DNA of 64,000 nt from Primula veris (Eukaryota; Streptophyta; Magnoliopsida; Ericales; Primulaceae). Shown here piece after piece: positions 1-10,814 of this stretch. The DNA lies in NCBI GenBank assembly GCA_963682055.1, contig OY821747.1, positions 24,860,126 to 24,924,125 on the forward strand, read 5' to 3'. The notes beneath the pieces are model-generated. The model worked only from the letters and a program-made list of their open reading frames with translations. It searched no databases and was not told where the DNA came from. A program made the translations under genes and the position numbers. The first letter of the stretch is position 1. Every line of letters begins with the position of its first letter.

Positions 1-1410
1 ATCATGTGATGTATGCAAATGAGTATGTAATGACCCATGGACCATGTACTCGAACACCGTGATGAGTTCTTTTCTCTCTAAGCAATAACCAATCATAGAG
101 ACAAGGTGGAGATAATGAAGTTTGGTTTGAACGAGAATCTGAGCATTAAATATGTCGAGATTCTCGTTTGTTATCCCTTCATTCCACCTTTTAATAGCTA
201 CTTGAATATTTCCATTGTCGATGATGCCTCTGTATACGGTAAGATATCCAACACTTTCCCCAACAACTAGGTCTTTGTCAAAATTGTTTGTGGCAGCATG
301 AATCTCTTTTAGAGTAAAGCACCGTAAAACTTGCATGGCTCTGGTCGTATTACTATGAAATAATAAGTTGCGCCTCTTCTGTCCGTGAACTGTACCGCCA
401 AAGAAACACATTGCAAAAGTCGAAGGTACCTTGGTGATAATTCTCTTCCCTGGAGGCATATTGTCTGATTCTAGCGCAAGCTCAAGGCTTGTTACAACAT
501 CAGCCATGGTCGGTCTTCCTTTTGGATGACTATGTAAGCATCTGTTTGCAGTTTCTGTAAAGATCTTTAGATTATTAGTCGATATTTGCCCGGTCAACGA
601 AGGATCAACTATCTGAGCTATAATTCCTTTTCTCATACACTGTTGGACCCATTGGGCTAAACTGCATTGTTCGTCCTCGACTCTGCAATCCACTGGGGGC
701 CTGCCACATAGAACTTCAAATAACACGACTCCAAAGGCGAAAACGTCTGATTTCGTGGTTAACCTCCGAGTCAAGAAATATTGAGGATCCAAATATCCAA
801 ACGTACCTTTAACATCCGTACTAACATGTGTTTGTATTTGGCTAGTACTTATTTTGGACAACCCAAAATCCGAGATTTTAGGTACCCAATTTCTATCCAA
901 TAGAATATTTGTAGTCTTCACATCTCTGTGTATGACACTTTCGTTGGTACCCTCGTGAAGGTAGTTCAATCCACGAGCAGCACCAATACAAATATTTAGT
1001 CTTTGTTTCCAAGTAAGATGATGGATATCTTTACCTTTTCCGTTTCTATGGTTTAAGTAGAGATGATCGGTAAGTGTACCGTTGCTCATAAACTCGTAAA
1101 CGAGCATCATCTCATCGTTTCCATCACAATAACCAACTAGGGTGATGAGGTGACGATGGCGTAGCTTGTAAAGAGTCTTGACCTCTGTCCAAAACTCTTT
1201 CGCTCCTTGCTTGGATTCAGGATTCAACCGCTTAATCGCAACAAGAGTTGTCCCCTCATCAATAAACCCTTTATACACTTTACCAAATCCGCCTCGTCCA
1301 ATTAGCATGGTCTCGCTGAAATTGTCGGTCGCTGACATAATTTCATCTACTGTAAAATGGCGACAAAATTCCGTAGATCGACCTATGTTATGTATCCCTT
1401 TGTCATCCAT
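1..1410 (-). CDS. Tandem kinase-pseudokinase protein TKP1 (3' end outside window)
   Basis: This reading frame runs without a stop from an ATG at 1410 to the window edge, giving 470 codons. It encodes a Ser/Thr kinase domain and the N-lobe of a second one. The first domain has a GRGGFGKV glycine loop, a VAIK lysine, HRDVKTTN in the catalytic loop and SDFGLSK, so it should be active. It starts directly at the juxtamembrane-type motif FTVDEIMSATDNF; there is no signal peptide or membrane segment, so a cytoplasmic protein is inferred. The second domain has a weakened loop (GESVGYLTV) but keeps VAIK; its catalytic loop lies beyond the edge. It is a close paralogue of TKP2, much closer than TKP3. 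The kinase type is that of FERONIA/CrRLK1L receptors. By analogy with cereal tandem kinases an immune role is possible, but this is inference only. Partial; no introns or stops in what is visible. Confidence 0.88.
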   Translation of the reverse strand, partial: MDDKGIHNIGRSTEFCRHFTVDEIMSATDNFSETMLIGRGGFGKVYKGFIDEGTTLVAIKRLNPESKQGAKEFWTEVKTLYKLRHRHLITLVGYCDGNDEMMLVYEFMSNGTLTDHLYLNHRNGKGKDIHHLTWKQRLNICIGAARGLNYLHEGTNESVIHRDVKTTNILLDRNWVPKISDFGLSKISTSQIQTHVSTDVKGTFGYLDPQYFLTRRLTTKSDVFAFGVVLFEVLCGRPPVDCRVEDEQCSLAQWVQQCMRKGIIAQIVDPSLTGQISTNNLKIFTETANRCLHSHPKGRPTMADVVTSLELALESDNMPPGKRIITKVPSTFAMCFFGGTVHGQKRRNLLFHSNTTRAMQVLRCFTLKEIHAATNNFDKDLVVGESVGYLTVYRGIIDNGNIQVAIKRWNEGITNENLDIFNAQILVQTKLHYLHLVSMIGYCLERKELITVFEYMVHGSLHTHLHTSHD

Positions 1411-2794
1411 GTCAGTAGAAAGTATAACCAGTATGATTAGATGAAATTATGAAAGAAACTATAAGGAGTTGGGCTAATATTATGCATTTATGCTAAGTGT
1501 GAATGAATGGAACTGAGATAATTGTTGTACATTAATGGGGTGTTCTTTTAATTAAGTGGTTCTCCTAATTAAGTCAATAATAGAAGACTAGTATACTAAT
1601 TATTTATGGTTTACTTTTTTGGTTGCTATCGAACCGAGAGTGTGAGATGATGTGTGAATTAGACATAGGAAATTACATGGTATGATATTTAGCTGATAAC
1701 ACGGTAATACATGTTGACTAATTAAGTTATGTTCATACTTCATAGTGGTTAACGTCTATTATCAACAGTTTTTCAACAAAATATATCCAAAACTTTCGGA
1801 ATTTTCTTAATATTGGGTGCTAAAGTCCCTTTGAGCCCATACCTAGTCTCTTGAGGTGTGCATATGGATATGAATGATTTTCGATAGATCCTGTAAAATG
1901 ACCATTTATTTTACATTCTATATAATAAAAATTTACTCGTCTGGGAAAATCTATTCTCTTGAATCATGTAAAATGACCAATTATTTTACGTTCTATAAAA
2001 TAAAAAGGCTGAACATTCTAGTAAAGTCCAAGTATACACGAAAGTTTCTCTGGTCTAATGCATTGACATGTACAAGATAGAGGCCAATTTCTGATTCAAC
2101 ATTTTTTTTTGGAAAGTAAACACTTCCAAGTTATTGAAGTGCAATTTCATACGTTAGAATTTAACTCTTAGGTGCTTTTTTGGCAAAAAGTTTCTCAAGT
2201 GTATTTATCGGAGCTTGAAAATTAAACATAAGCAGCAAACATGAAATTAAACATAAGCTTTACTGGTCAATATTGGGTACTTTTCAACTCAGTGGTGCTT
2301 TGTAGTAATTATTCTACGAAAAAGATCTATGTTTGGTTTCATATGATTCAACATGGGCGAAACTACCCCTATAAACAAAATATTCAAATAGCGACGGGAT
2401 TAGTGACGCTATTTTTTGTCATGAGCTTATTAGCGACGGTTTTTATGACGGTTTTGTGATAGTTTAGTAAATTTGCGACAGATTTGTGATAACTTTTTAA
2501 ATTAGCGACAGGCTTGTGACAACTTTTTACTCTCACTAAATCAAACATTATTTTGTAATGTATGAATGGTTTATGAAAATTCTGAATTTACATAAATAAT
2601 TATATTAAGTGAAGTAAAAAATGAGAGGTGACATATCACCATTTTAACATTTGTTACTGAAAGTACAAAAGTTATAATCATCGGAATTATGAAAACTGTC
2701 TTGGCTCCGGCTAACGATGATATTTAATTCCATGGATAACAAATACAGTTGGAATTGAACCCAACACTAGATGCAAGTTATATGCCTTCATAGT
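1411..2794. other. Upstream region of TKP1, no gene seen
   Basis: AT-rich DNA upstream of the minus-strand TKP1. Stretches at about 1550-1760 match the region 24480-24690 upstream of TKP2. Stretches at about 1860-2060 match 40235-40680, and 2255-2340 plus 2740-2794 match the region upstream of TKP3 (45270-45435). The tandem duplication therefore included more than 1 kb of 5' flank. A short internal duplication (about 1890-1950 and 1966-2015) and a cluster of short GCGACR repeats (about 2390-2520) are visible. The short open frames look like chance. Confidence 0.5.
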
Positions 2795-3688
2795 TAGGGT
2801 GGGTTATGGTCGGTCTCCGACGTGTAAATATTAAATCTGTATCCTGATCCGATTTACTTTTGAAAATGAAAAAAAAATTCCGACCCGACAAAAGTCGGGA
2901 CCCGAATTTTCGGGATCCCATAGGGCCGGGATAGATTTATCCCGAATCTCCCGACATATCTTTTTTATTTTACGACAACGTCATTTTTTATTAACAATTT
3001 TCATTTAAAAAGTCTAAACATGTTATTAACACGAAACATAATCCTTATTTAAAATAATATTCCTAATAAATGAAAAAATAAATTAATATGTAGTAGAAAA
3101 AATAGTGTTAAACTACAAATAATGTAGTAGATAAAAAAATTGAAACGTTTTTTATTAGATTCTTTTATTATTTAGTTTTATTCACACAAGCAACAATTAT
3201 CATATTAAATGAGATATATTATCATTATAATTTTTATAATCGAAAAATAATGATCATTTATCTTTTTTTAAGTAACAATATAACTTTTTAATTTAACTAT
3301 ATTTTTTATTTTAATAGTTTCATATATTCATATATTCAAATTTACAAATTTATATTATACTTATATAATTATAACTAATATATATAAAATAAAAAAAGGT
3401 TGTAGCTGATTACATTACATGCTATGTTCGATTCTCATTTGATATAAATTAATTTACATTTTCGTGTTGAAATAAAAAAAATCATGTTATATAATATAAA
3501 ATATAAATTAATTAAAAAATCTGGTCAGGTCGGATCGGGACACCCGACGAAATCAAAATTGTCATCTGATCTCAAAGTTTGTCGGGTCGGAACAAAAACC
3601 GATATTTTTTAGTCGGGACTCTTTTCGTATCAAAATTTTTTGGATCGAATACGGATCGAGTTGGGATTTTGGAATTTTTCCCCGGCTC
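2795..3688. mobile_element. Nonautonomous insertion, hAT-like, defined by an empty site
   Basis: About 0.9 kb with GC-richer ends containing inverted copies of motifs such as TCCGACCCGACAAA, and an extremely AT-rich centre. The left end starts TAGGGTGGG; the right end, read in reverse, starts TAGAGCCGGGG. The paralogous flank of TKP3 (around 45429) reads through the site as GTAGTTTGGACC without the insert, and TAGT is repeated at 2791-2794 and 3689-3692. There is no coding capacity. The termini suggest hAT, but the direct repeat is too short for the usual 8 bp, so the class is uncertain. Confidence 0.45.
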
Positions 3689-3692
3689 TAGT

Positions 3693-4513
3693 TTGGACTG
3701 GGGGTGGTACCTTAGACCATTAAGACTTTTATCATCTTTAGAGTTTTCCTATTATGAAAAATGTAATTTTATCCGTATTGTAACCGAACAAAATTCGTTT
3801 AATAATGTAGTATTGAATTTTGTCAATTATATACATTTAATTTTTAATAATTTGATATCCAACCTATTAATTTTTTTATCAAATTAATGGTTTAACAGCA
3901 TAAATCGACAAAATCGCAATAGTTATATCTCACATTTCGAAATATATTTTTAACGGATGTTGACGCAATTGAATTCAACACTATGCGTCAGGTGAGATAA
4001 CGTGACATCTATTAGTTCATTCTGTTAAACGTCAATCCCGTACTTAGACTAAATTAGTTTTATGACCTTAATTGGTAAAGTAAAAATTTGAACACAAAAT
4101 TGGTAAAATTCAATAATAATAATAATATAGGGTGCTAACCATGTTTGTTTTTTTACCAATGTATAACATAACTCAAAAAATATAAATATAAATAGAAAAA
4201 TTGTCCCTAGGTGATTATTTAGTCATTGAATTGTGGATTAGGAGAGAACCATATCTTTATTTTATTTTAATACTTAATCATGACATCGTCAATTCATCGA
4301 TTCTACGACTACACACTATGGTAAACTGGGTATACCACATGTGTGGTGTGCCATTTAATGAGAGTTTGACACTTTTCATTTAGTAATGGACCTGTATATA
4401 CCCGAATATTTACCCAAATTCAAAATTAACACTACGCGTGACAGTTACTAAATGCCCCACTATTCAACCATTTCCTTTTCATTTCTCTCTCCTTAATTTA
4501 ATATCTCCTCATC
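3693..4513. other. AT-rich spacer, nothing recognised
   Basis: Low-complexity AT-rich sequence. The small open frames have no recognisable domain and no codon signal. No RNA gene or clear repeat was seen. Confidence 0.5.
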
Positions 4514-4522
4514 GTTTTTCTT

Positions 4523-5821
4523 GGGAGATTCTTTATTGCATACTGTATTTACTCAGCTATAAGGGACGTGGAGATCCCACGTCTACGTGGCTGCCTTTTA
4601 TATCAAATTTTTTTTTGTTTTTTGTTTTTGTTTTCGTTTTTGTTATTTTATTTATGTTTTAGTATATAAAAAACTTCCCTAATTTTATACAAAAAAATTC
4701 TTCAATTTTACCCGAAAAAAATCATAACCATCAACCATCAAACTGCTTCCTATATCAAATTAATATATTTTTTTATCAAATCAACGTCACTCTACCACTA
4801 CAATTATCCCCAATTTTACCAAAAAAAAAAACTTCTCCCAATTTACCAAAAAAAAAACTTTTCCAATTTTACCAAAAAAAATCTCTAACCATCCCCCATC
4901 AAACATCAAACTCATTCATATATCAAATTAATATATTTTTTTTATCAAATCAACGTCACTCTACCATTACAATTTTACCAAAAAAAAACATATCACAATT
5001 TACCAAAAAAAAAAAACTTTTCCAATTTTACCCAAAAATAACTCTAACCATCAACCATCAAACTCATTCGTATATCAAATTAATAAATTTTTTTATCAAA
5101 TCAACATCCCTGTACCACTACAATTATCCCCAATTTTACTAAAAAAAAAACGTCTCCCAATTTAAAAAAAAAAAAACTTAAATTGCGGGAGATTTTATTT
5201 TGGTAAATTGGGAGAGATTTTTTTTTGGATAAAATTGAGGATAAATATAGTGGTAGAGTGATATTGATTTGAGAAAAAAATTTATTAATTTGATATTAGA
5301 ATGAGTTTGATGGTTGATGGTTAAAGTTATTTTTGGGTAAAATTGATGAAGTTTTTTTTTTTTTTTTGGTAAATTGTGATATGTTTTTTTTTTGGTAAAA
5401 TTATGGATAATTGTAATAGTAGAGTGATGTTGATTTGATAAAAAAATATATTAATTTGATATATGAATGAGTTTGATATTTGATGGTTGATGGTTAGGGA
5501 TTTTTTGGGTAAAATTGGTAAAAAAAAATTTGGGTAAATTGGGAGAGGTTTTTTTTTGATAAAATTGGGGATAATTGTAGTGGTAGAGTGATGTTAATTT
5601 GATAAAAAAAAATATTAATTTGATATAGGAAGCAGTTTGATGGTTGATGATTAGGGTTTTTTTCGGGTAAAATTGAAGAATTTTTTGGGTAAAATTAGGA
5701 AAGTTTTTTTATATACGAAAACATAAATAAAATAACAAAAACGAAAACAAAAAAAAAAAAAATATTTTGGCAGCCTCCCTTATAGTGCTGAGTAAATACA
5801 GCATGCAATAAAGAATCTCCC
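4523..5821. mobile_element. Foldback Mutator-like nonautonomous element, copy 1
   Basis: A 1.3-kb element that is almost entirely one long inverted repeat. Both ends carry GGGAGATTCTTTATTGCAT as terminal inverted repeats, and a perfect 9-bp target duplication, GTTTTTCTT, lies at 4514-4522 and 5822-5830. Each arm contains about three degenerate copies of a subrepeat of roughly 120-150 bp. Each subrepeat has CACTCTACCACTAC, CCCAATTTTACC followed by an A run, and AACCATCAACCATCAAACT. The left arm carries about 25 bp around CCCACGTCTACGTGG that the right arm lacks. There is no coding capacity. The 9-bp duplication and long arms fit foldback-type MULEs. Confidence 0.8.
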
Positions 5822-5830
5822 GTTTTTCTT

Positions 5831-6331
5831 CCTTCACCTTATAAAATACCTAATATTTTTCAAATAAATTAATAATGATTTGGTAAATATGGAACTAAAA
5901 ATTAACTTTCAACCCAATTAAAACTCAAAAAAATAAAGAACCCTAGTAGCAACTACCCTAAACTAAAATAATAATTGAAAATTTTAAAACTATTGTTTAA
6001 AATATATTTTTAATAAAAATATCTCGTTCGTTAATTTTTCAACCTAATCAAAATGCCCCGTTCGTTAAAATATATTTTGAATGTTACAACCTATCCGTTT
6101 TTAAGTTTTTATTTTTACCTAATTTAAATTTAGTTATTTACGGATTCATAATATATCTTGTGTTTTTAGTGGTTTAGATGATCGTAACTAAAATTTAATT
6201 TCATAACATAAATAATTCACATTTACTAATTCAAAATAATTTAAAGTTTACATTTGTTATCTTAAATAATTCAAAAGAAATTTAAAAATCATTTATCTCT
6301 CCTCACATAGAAAAATAATTTAAATGATATT

Positions 6332-6370
<39 letters not shown>

Positions 6371-6899
6371 GATATATACATACTGGTTTTGATAAATAAA
6401 AAATAAGAATACAAGATGTATTTTTTTTAATTAATAATTAAGTTTAGGATAGTGGCAACTAGAGTTTCATATTTTTATTTTGGTTTATATATACATATAT
6501 CTATATATATAATATTAGATGTAATAAGTTTTTTATTTTAATCAATATTTAAGTTTATGGTAGTATCAACTAGGTTCTATATTTTTATTTGAGTTTTTAT
6601 ACGTTGACATTTAATAACGTTTATTTGGCAATCGTTAACCTAACTATTTATAAAAAATGTTTTTTTTTTAATTAATTTTTTTTAAAAAAGATCATGCTGT
6701 TTTGAATTAATAGTTTTTGTGTGATTATTTCTCCTACAAAATATAAGTAGTTTATTTGTTTGTGTTTTTTTTTAAATGAGTATTTGTTTGTGTGATTAAT
6801 AGTTTTGTCCCTAGATAATTATTAATTAGGAGAGAGAAATGGATGAGAGATTAGACCAGTGACAAATGTTCATGTAAAGCCCAACTATTTAACTATGTA
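5831..6899. other. AT-rich spacer with degenerate inverted repeat and TA microsatellite
   Basis: No gene seen. A run of about 14 AT units lies at 6336-6363. A motif near 5935-5980 (ACCCTAGTAGCAACTACCC) recurs inverted near 6435-6480 and again near 6545-6595. A related stretch lies at 40380-40440, so this is probably an old dispersed repeat. Confidence 0.4.
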
Positions 6900-7134
6900 C
6901 TTCATCCGTTCTTATTTAATTGTTCATTATGAAATTACGTGTAATTTTAACCGATTAAGAACTTGTATCAAAATTATCGGAATGAAAATTTTCAAAAGTT
7001 GACCGTATAGTTCAAATGTTAAATTTTATGATTAAATTTCAAAAAAATCCATTTCGACAATTTTAATACAAGTTATAAGCCGGTCAAAATTGCACGTAAT
7101 TTTGTAATAGACAATTAAATAGAAACGGATGGAG
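6900..7134. mobile_element. Stowaway-like MITE, copy 1
   Basis: A 235-bp AT-rich element flanked by TA at 6898-6899 and 7135-7136. The ends are inverted: CTTCATCCGTTCTTATTTAA on the left and the complement of TTAAATAGAAACGGATGGAG on the right. Inner parts are also palindromic (the TACGTGTAATTTT and AAATTGCACGTAAT pair). The size, TA target and CATCCGTTC-like end fit Tc1/mariner-derived Stowaway MITEs. Confidence 0.85.
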
Positions 7135-7240
7135 TAATTGATAGCTGAAATTTTACAATACCAAGCATATAGCAGTTCGTGTATGTTGGCATGTATTTTA
7201 ACTGCTCATGTACTATCAATTTCAAATAAATATAAATCAA

Positions 7241-7589
7241 GAATAAGGAGTTTTTATGTCTCGTTACCGAGGACCTCGTTTCAAAAAAGTATGCCGCATG
7301 GGAGCTTTACCAAGACTTACTAATAAAAGGCCCAAAGCCGTAAATGATCTTAGAAACCACGCGTTCCGGGAAAAAAATCTCAATATCGTATTCGGCTAGA
7401 AGAAAAACAAAAATTGCGTTTTCATTATGGTCTTACAGAATGACAATTACTTAAATACGTTCGTATTGCCGGAAAAGCCAAGGGATCAACCGGTCTGGTT
7501 TTATTACAATTACTTAAAATGCGTTTGTATAACATACTTTTTCGATTGGGTATGGCTTCGACTATTTCCGGAGCTCCCCAATCAGTTAA
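7241..7589 (+). pseudogene. rps4: Plastid rps4 fragment in nuclear DNA (NUPT)
   Basis: From the ATG at 7256 the sequence encodes [11 protein letters not shown] and continues as the plastid 30S ribosomal protein S4 N-terminal half. The AAGGAG-containing leader just before the ATG is also plastid-like. The frame is broken: a stop appears at the LEEKQK region after a shift, and [19 protein letters not shown] is only recovered in another frame. Similarity ends near 7589, around the codons for the QLVN region, so the C-terminal half is missing. This is transferred plastid DNA and cannot make a working S4. Both boundaries are approximate. Confidence 0.88.
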
Positions 7590-9170
7590 GTACTAATTTT
7601 CTACAGTAAAGTGAAACCTTAGCAATTCACTGTAGCTCAGGTAAAGATGGAATATTGATGGCCCCACGCCAGTTGTTGAATGTTTTAATTATCTATGTAT
7701 TTACACTATCAAATTTAGGAAGTTGTACAAATTTTGACAAACAAAACTTATAAGATTTTTTTCTTTTTCTGTACACTTTTATTTCTCTTTTCAGCTAGAC
7801 TGAAAAATAAATCAATTTAACAATCTGATTCTGGCATATGATAATATTGTTAGTAACTTGTGTGTTTAATTGAAGTTTTTCTAGAGTTACAATTTGTTTA
7901 AACATCATATTTGTTAATTAATTAGGTTAATGTAACAAGATTCAGCCGCAAATGTGTGTTTACTGCGTATTTATAAAACACAAAAACTTTCAAGATTCAG
8001 CACTTGGTTTTTTTATTTAATGCTTTAAAATAATTTTTTACAAATCATATATATGTTTTAAATTTTAGACACTATGTATTTTAAATGATCTGCTGGAGTG
8101 AAAAATATGTAAAATAAATATTTATTTTAGATGATCTATTGTGCGGAGATGTGTTATACATAATGTGTAAAATTGAAATAAGTAGTTTGATGAGCTAAAA
8201 TAGATAAACAATATAGAATCACTACCGTTGAATGTATGTATGTATGTACCTATCTATCAATCTCTGTGTATACATAATATACCTGTATATATATATAATA
8301 TCTTTTCTTCTCTGATCAATCATATGTTTATAGCAGACTAGCACTGTATTAAAAATCTCGAAAGTCTCAAAAAATATATCATGTAACGCTTCAAACACGT
8401 CAATGATTAAAACATACGTCTGAAAACTCAAAAAGTTTATGTTTTAGTTACGAAATAAATAAATAAATGTAGTCTCACAAATTTGCACAAACACAAGAGT
8501 AACTCAATAGACCGTTGTTTTATACTCCAAAATGTCTACAACTACGGTTATGTGGTGAAAATTGAAACTTAGCATATGTTATAAAAGATAATTAGTTATA
8601 TGAAATAGAGTTTGTGACCAAACTACGTGAATAATAATTTTTTGTATTGTTTTACACTCATTATAAATATTACGTTTTCTTTAATAAAACTTACGTTTTA
8701 ACGTCGGAGTTTACACTTCAATAAATCTCTCCGAAAAACACTTACAATGATGTTTTAACGTTTTAAAAGATTGGTTTATAGTATTGTTTTTTGTTATATA
8801 AAAATTTGTTCTCTGATCCACTAATTTCTCAATTATTTAGAAAACAAAAGCATTTTTATATTATGTGTTTATCCTTTTTATGAGTGAATAAAAATAGGTA
8901 TCTATATAGGGTTGGTGAGATATGGTTTTCGCCCTACTTTTTTGATATACTGTCAGGTATGTTTACGAGCTTAGTAGGACAACGGCGTAAGTGCACTCTA
9001 GGTGCTCGATGGTTTGCCCGAGAAATTTCGGTACTTGACTAATTTGTTAATTTTTAAGGCGGATGATTTTAGGATACTTAAGTAATACACATGGACAATT
9101 TATCTAATTTGTTTGTTGGTACAAATTTGATGAAAATTAATTAAAAAGTAAATTTACGGTTATACCAAAA
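7590..9170. other. AT-rich spacer, nothing recognised
   Basis: No gene, RNA or clear repeat was seen. The minus-strand open frame near 8222-8431 is rich in simple ATGTATGT and TATA repeats and looks accidental. Confidence 0.5.
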
Positions 9171-9174
9171 ATTC

Positions 9175-9262
9175 GGGAGCTCAAAATGGTAAGAGCACTT
9201 GCACCTAAATTGTGGTTCAAGAGGCTGATGGTTTAAATCAACCCGGATTTTTATATATATAA
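9175..9262 (+). repeat. tRNA-derived SINE-like head
   Basis: GAGCTCAAAATGGTAAGAGCA resembles the D-arm (A-box) region of a tRNA and lies at a tRNA-like distance from a B-box-like GGTTTAAATCA at about 9230-9240. A TATA-rich tail follows. No acceptor stem or anticodon arm can be folded convincingly, so it is not a tRNA gene. Confidence 0.35.
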
Positions 9263-9420
9263 AGTAAAGTATATCTACTTCAAGGTTAAGTTGATCTTAT
9301 GTAGTTTAAGTTGAACTATATGCACTTTCGACTAAAGACTATGCACTTTCGACAAAAGTATATATGCACTTTCGGTACTTTTTCCCCATAACATGCATAG
9401 CCTGTTCACCCACGCGAGTG

Positions 9421-10010
9421 TAGTAAAGGTCAGTTGGCATTGAAACGAGTTCAATCCCATTCACGAAAAGCGTTTGCCTGGCCTTTAGCTCCACCAGTTG
9501 ACGGTGAAAACGTGATGGTTAAGGGTTCATTTTCTTCCACATTTACTCAAAACTCTTTCTTAAAGTACTTTATTCCCAATGCATCAGCAGTCAGCGAAGC
9601 AATGACGTTGCTCGGTAGAGTAAACACCCAGCTTTCACAGTGAAAAAGCCATCAGATCTTTCGAAACGCGTGTATGCAGTGGGGTAAAAGTAGAAAGGAA
9701 TGAACTTTTGGCCTGAAACGACTTCAAAAGTATAGCTGAACTTCTTGTAGGAGAAGGGACAAAATCCGGCAAAGGGCACAGGTTTGATCTTATCAATTTG
9801 GCCTCAGAATCTTGATAAGTTACTAGAAACTTAGACCCAATATAGCCTATCCATTTTTGGCCATTATTTCCAGTAAAGAGACCGGAGAAGCCGCAGTTGA
9901 CGGATATGTCACTGGGTACTTTCAGAAATTGCCAGTGAGTTATTCAGGGTCAAGAAAATCACAATATTGAGAAACAAGTGAAGAAGTGTAGTGTCTGACT
10001 TTAGATGCAT
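9421..10010 (-). pseudogene. Malectin-like receptor kinase fragment, broken
   Basis: Reading the minus strand from the ATG at 10010, there is a hydrophobic signal-peptide-like leader, then NCGFSG and GQKWIG. After further shifts come FYFYP, YTRFERSDGFFTVKAG, a remnant of the ADALGIKYFKKEF region, and finally FVNGIELVSMPTDLYY. This order matches the first half of the malectin-like ectodomain in FERONIA-type receptors. At least three frame changes and several stops interrupt it. The second malectin half, membrane segment and kinase are missing; similarity ends abruptly at about 9421. Gypsy element 1 is inserted about 50 bp upstream of the start codon, so the retrotransposon sits in the former 5' leader or promoter. 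Confidence 0.75.
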
Positions 10011-10059
10011 GTTTTTTTTAATGTAAAGAGTCTTGGAACAAAGATACTCTAGCAAGTAT

Positions 10060-10753
10060 TGGCGAGGGAATGTCAGCATCCCCTCGTCCGGGGCAATAAC
10101 GCCCCCAAAGCGGGCCGTCCGGGCCTCATCAACCCTGAATGATGCGACGCCCCGGATTGGGAGGGCCGAGCCGTGTTGAGGCCGGCCCAAAGAAGCGTGT
10201 CGAGTACGCTTCCCCAATTAATGCTGCTGCTCCCTTGGGGGACCCTCCTGACGTTTCACCGACGTGGCCCAATCACAGGACACCTCCTGTGGGCCCCGGG
10301 AAAGGACAGTACTCTTGTCAGAGTCATAAATGACCTAACGCCGTTGGATCAGCATCTCACAGTACAGTGATCCAAGGGCTAATACACCTCTGATTACACT
10401 ATAAATACCCCCACTAATACCACTTAAGGGGGGACGCAGAAAGAGGGAGAGGAAAAGAGTGAGTAGAGAGATAAAACTGAAACAGCCCGTACCAAAGCAA
10501 AATAATCCCCGACATCAGACATCACCTCCTGTACCTGGTCCGACCCCTCCTCCCTACACTTCGTACTTTCAGTCTTCCGAATACTGACTTGACCGTTGGA
10601 GAGGGAAAACCCGGCAACAACCCCGGGCCCCTGTTCGTTCCTTGTGCAGGCACGAAGACCACCTGACCGCCGGAGCATACCTGACCGCCTCGGAAGATCG
10701 GAGCCAACGCGAAGTTGATTAAGCCGAGCTTGGGAAGAAAATCAGGCTCGCCA
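10060..10753 (+). repeat. 5' LTR of gypsy element 1
   Basis: Starts TGGCGAGGGAATGTCAGC and ends GGCTCGCCA. It contains a TATA box (about 10399-10409) and matches the 3' LTR in length exactly. Confidence 0.95.
10399..10409 (+). promoter_or_regulatory. TATA box of LTR promoter, gypsy 1
   Basis: CTATAAATACC sits mid-LTR where the U3/R boundary is expected. The same motif is in the 3' LTR and in element 2 (29461-29470). Confidence 0.6.
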
Positions 10754-10772
10754 ATTGGCGCCGTCTGTGGGA
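10754..10772 (+). other. Primer binding site, gypsy 1
   Basis: ATTGGCGCCGTCTGTGGGA directly follows the 5' LTR and is identical in element 2. It would pair with a tRNA 3' end reading ...CACAGACGGCGCCA. I do not assign the tRNA. Confidence 0.7.
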
Positions 10773-10814
10773 AACTGAACGCGTTAGCTTCGACTCCCCG
10801 TCCTTAAAGGAAAC

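Noticed and set aside
7138..7323. 61-residue open frame and later frame over the plastid fragment
   Set aside because: They run out of the rps4 frame. The true similarity is to broken rps4.
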